Assembly: GCA_963576725.1 (NCBI GenBank)
Contig: OY755243.1
Span: 41,773,243 to 41,837,242, forward strand
Length of the DNA stretch: 64,000 nucleotides
Reading direction: 5' to 3'
Origin: Azorinus chamasolen
Taxonomy: Eukaryota > Mollusca > Bivalvia > Cardiida > Solecurtidae
Shown here: piece after piece, positions 62,215 through 64,000 of the stretch
Position numbering within the stretch: the stretch's first letter is position 1
Layout of the letters: every line of letters begins with the position of its first letter
Program-made: the position numbers and the translations under genes
The notes under the pieces: generated by a model
What the model saw: the letters and a program-made list of their open reading frames with translations, nothing else
The model's database searches: none
Told to the model about the DNA's origin: nothing

Positions 62215-62450
62215 TAAATGCTTTACCTGGTGAATATTCATATAGGAAACAATGACCTTATAAATATTAATTGGCTCAATTTTTATGAATGCAATTGAAC
62301 AAGAATATTTTTGGCCATGACATGCTCGAGATCAGAACTGTAATATTCTTTGAGCAAACAGAGTAGACCCTGATGAGGTAGCTCATTTAGGAGCTGATCA
62401 GGGTCTACTCTGCTTGCAAAGAAGGGGCAGGATTATCAGGTAAAGGGTGA
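62215..62450. mobile_element. Family A MITE, decayed ends
   Basis: CTTTACCTGGTGAATATTCA left, core GTAGCTCATTTAGGAGCTGA, right GGTAAAGGGTGAA. Confidence 0.6.
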
Positions 62451-62636
62451 ACTATATTTTTTTTTCAGCTTCTTTTAGTGCAGACTCTTATCAGAATGAG
62501 CATTTCCTTACAATGTCTGCACTGTTTTCAGTGTCCCGGTACCCTTTGTCCTGTGATGTGGCTTATATAGAAACTGTACTATGATTTGTATGTTGCCTGT
62601 CTGATGTCTTAACCCTTTGCACTTGAAATTGTGTTC

Positions 62637-62886
62637 TTAACCCATTACTTGATAGAATAGAGAGGCACACATATTTAAGTATTTGCAAATAGAGTAGACC
62701 CAGATCAGAAAGTTCTAGTAGTAGCTGTCTGATTAGAGTCTGCTCTGTTTGCTTATGAAATATTGTAATATAGATCTGATTCTACAGTTTCTGCCATGAC
62801 CAAAAGTGCCATTATTAAAAAAAATCAAATTGAGATTCATAATAGCCTGTATTTCCTCCATGAGTCTTCAGCAAGTAAAGGGTTAA
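62637..62886. mobile_element. Family A MITE, full length
   Basis: TTAACCCATTACTTGATAGA to AGTAAAGGGTTAA; degraded core TTCTAGTAGTAGCTGTCTGA. Confidence 0.75.
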
Positions 62887-63106
62887 ATATTGAATAGCAC
62901 TGGCAACATGGTTCAACCATATTTAGGTGACATTCAACCTCATAAATGCTGGACTAAAAAGTGAACTCTCCTATCTGCAATGGAAGACTGTTTCAATTTA
63001 TTATCTTCCCCTTGTCACAGTGTGGGAAACTTGTTGACTTTTAATTACTCAAATGTAATAGAAACAGCATTAAGGCAAAATATTTCCCAAGCTTGGTAAA
63101 CAGCAT

Positions 63107-63344
63107 TTAATCCTTCCCCTGTTGCATATTTCTGTAAAAATAATAACATCATGAACATAAATAAGATTCATTTTTATAATGTGGTATGTAAACAGGACAT
63201 TTTGGCTCAGGCAGAAACTGTAGAATCAGATCTATATTATATCATAAGCAAACAGCAGATCCTGATCAGATGGCTCCTACAGAATCCATCTGATCTGGGT
63301 GTACTCTGTTTGCAAATATGTGTCTGTATGAGGGGATGGGTTAA
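63107..63344. mobile_element. Family A MITE
   Basis: TTAATCCTTCCCCTGTTGCA to GGGGATGGGTTAA; core AGATGGCTCCTACAGAATCC. Confidence 0.75.
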
Positions 63345-63398
63345 CAAGACAGGACAATTGATCAGACTCCACTCTGACAGATATCAATATTTTCAGTT

Positions 63399-63651
63399 TT
63401 AACCCTTTCCCTGATGAATTTTCATGTAGGAAATAATGATGTCATAAATATTAATAAGATTATTTTGTATAATAGTATATGAACACAGGACATTTTGGCT
63501 CGATCATGCAGAAGCTGTAGAATCAGATCTTTACTACACCATAAGCATACAGAGCAGAGCCTGATCAGACGGCTCCTATATGAGCCATCTGATCTGGGTC
63601 TACTCTGTTTGCAGATACGTGAGAATGCGCTTACATAAGGGAAAGGGTTAA
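63399..63651. mobile_element. Family A MITE, full length
   Basis: TTAACCCTTTCCCTGATGAA to GGGAAAGGGTTAA; core CAGACGGCTCCTATATGAGC. Confidence 0.85.
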
Positions 63652-64000
63652 ACACCTTTTTAAACAGAGCATTTACAGAGACAGTGATGTGTTGAGAAAT
63701 GTCCAACAGTGCACATCTGTATAACACGGCACTGCAATATGTGTAGTTGTAGTCACCTATACTACAGTGGTAATGGGGAATGTGTATGAATGCACTGTAA
63801 ATAAGACATTGATTTGACATATATATATCTTTATAATTGTACTAATGTAGATTTCATTCAGTAAATTTTCCTTTGGAATGATTACTGTTTTAAAAAAGCT
63901 TAAGTCTTTGAAGCTAGCAGCGAAAATTTGGTAACCATTTTGAAAACTGTTTGGGAATTGTAGAGGGGGCAGTGTAACTGACCAGGATCAGAGACAGTAT
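63652..64000. other. Right edge of window, presumed AGBL5 intron
   Basis: No exon with the required phase and coding character, no repeat seen elsewhere in the window. Confidence 0.35.

Noticed and set aside
62477..62570. Possible AGBL5 terminal exon after TATTTTTTTTTCAG, with phase 1 and a stop after about 35 codons
   Set aside because: The acceptor is good and the phase fits. However, the sequence (GTGCAGACTCTTATCAGAATG, AATGTCTGCACTGTTTTC) looks like a degenerate palindromic MITE core, and the peptide has no likeness to CCP5 tails.

Overview
The window looks like bivalve (or at least lophotrochozoan) nuclear DNA. It is AT-rich and intron-rich, has GT-AG introns throughout, and is saturated with short non-autonomous transposons, tandem-repeat elements of the Pearl/HINE style known from bivalves, tRNA-derived SINEs and decayed LINEs. 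The species cannot be fixed from the sequence alone.

Two host genes can be assembled from spliced exons, and they point away from each other. On the minus strand (689-5113) lies the 5' part of a large lipid transfer protein gene (apolipophorin/vitellogenin family). It has eight exons whose phases close into one 425-codon open frame, a signal peptide, and a TATA box just upstream; the rest runs off the left edge. On the plus strand (27259-59267) lies AGBL5, the cytosolic carboxypeptidase CCP5 that removes glutamate side-chain branch points from tubulin. Thirteen coding exons give 1174 codons plus one base in a single frame, with the M14 zinc and catalytic residues present; the last exon(s) lie beyond or were not found.

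Layout: 1-5.2 kb lipid transfer gene; 5.2-8.2 kb MITEs and a SINE; 8.4-9.5 kb an inverted single copy of the higher-order repeat plus a SINE; 9.6-14.4 kb a tandem-repeat element split by a roughly 3.7-kb insertion; 14.6-15.3 kb a SINE inside another repeat; 15.3-20.2 kb a higher-order tandem repeat (about 800-bp units); 20.4-22.3 kb a 5'-truncated LINE inside a MITE; 22.7-23.0 kb a promoter-like patch; 23.7-25.3 kb a decayed second LINE; 26.1-26.7 kb a short tandem-repeat element; 27.2-64 kb AGBL5, whose introns hold about 45 recognisable mobile-element copies.

The richest signal is the mobile-element biology. Two palindromic MITE families share TTAA-CCCTTT ends but have unrelated hairpin cores (piggyBac-like). 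A CAGTAAAACC-type family uses TA target duplications that can be proven from nested insertions. At least one hAT-like MITE has a perfect 8-bp target duplication. Finally, a set of unrelated-sequence elements share one architecture: a 5' hairpin, then a CGGCGT or TCCG microsatellite, then 130-190-bp tandem cores, then a terminal hairpin. All clear intronic copies of this last type lie in the same orientation as AGBL5.
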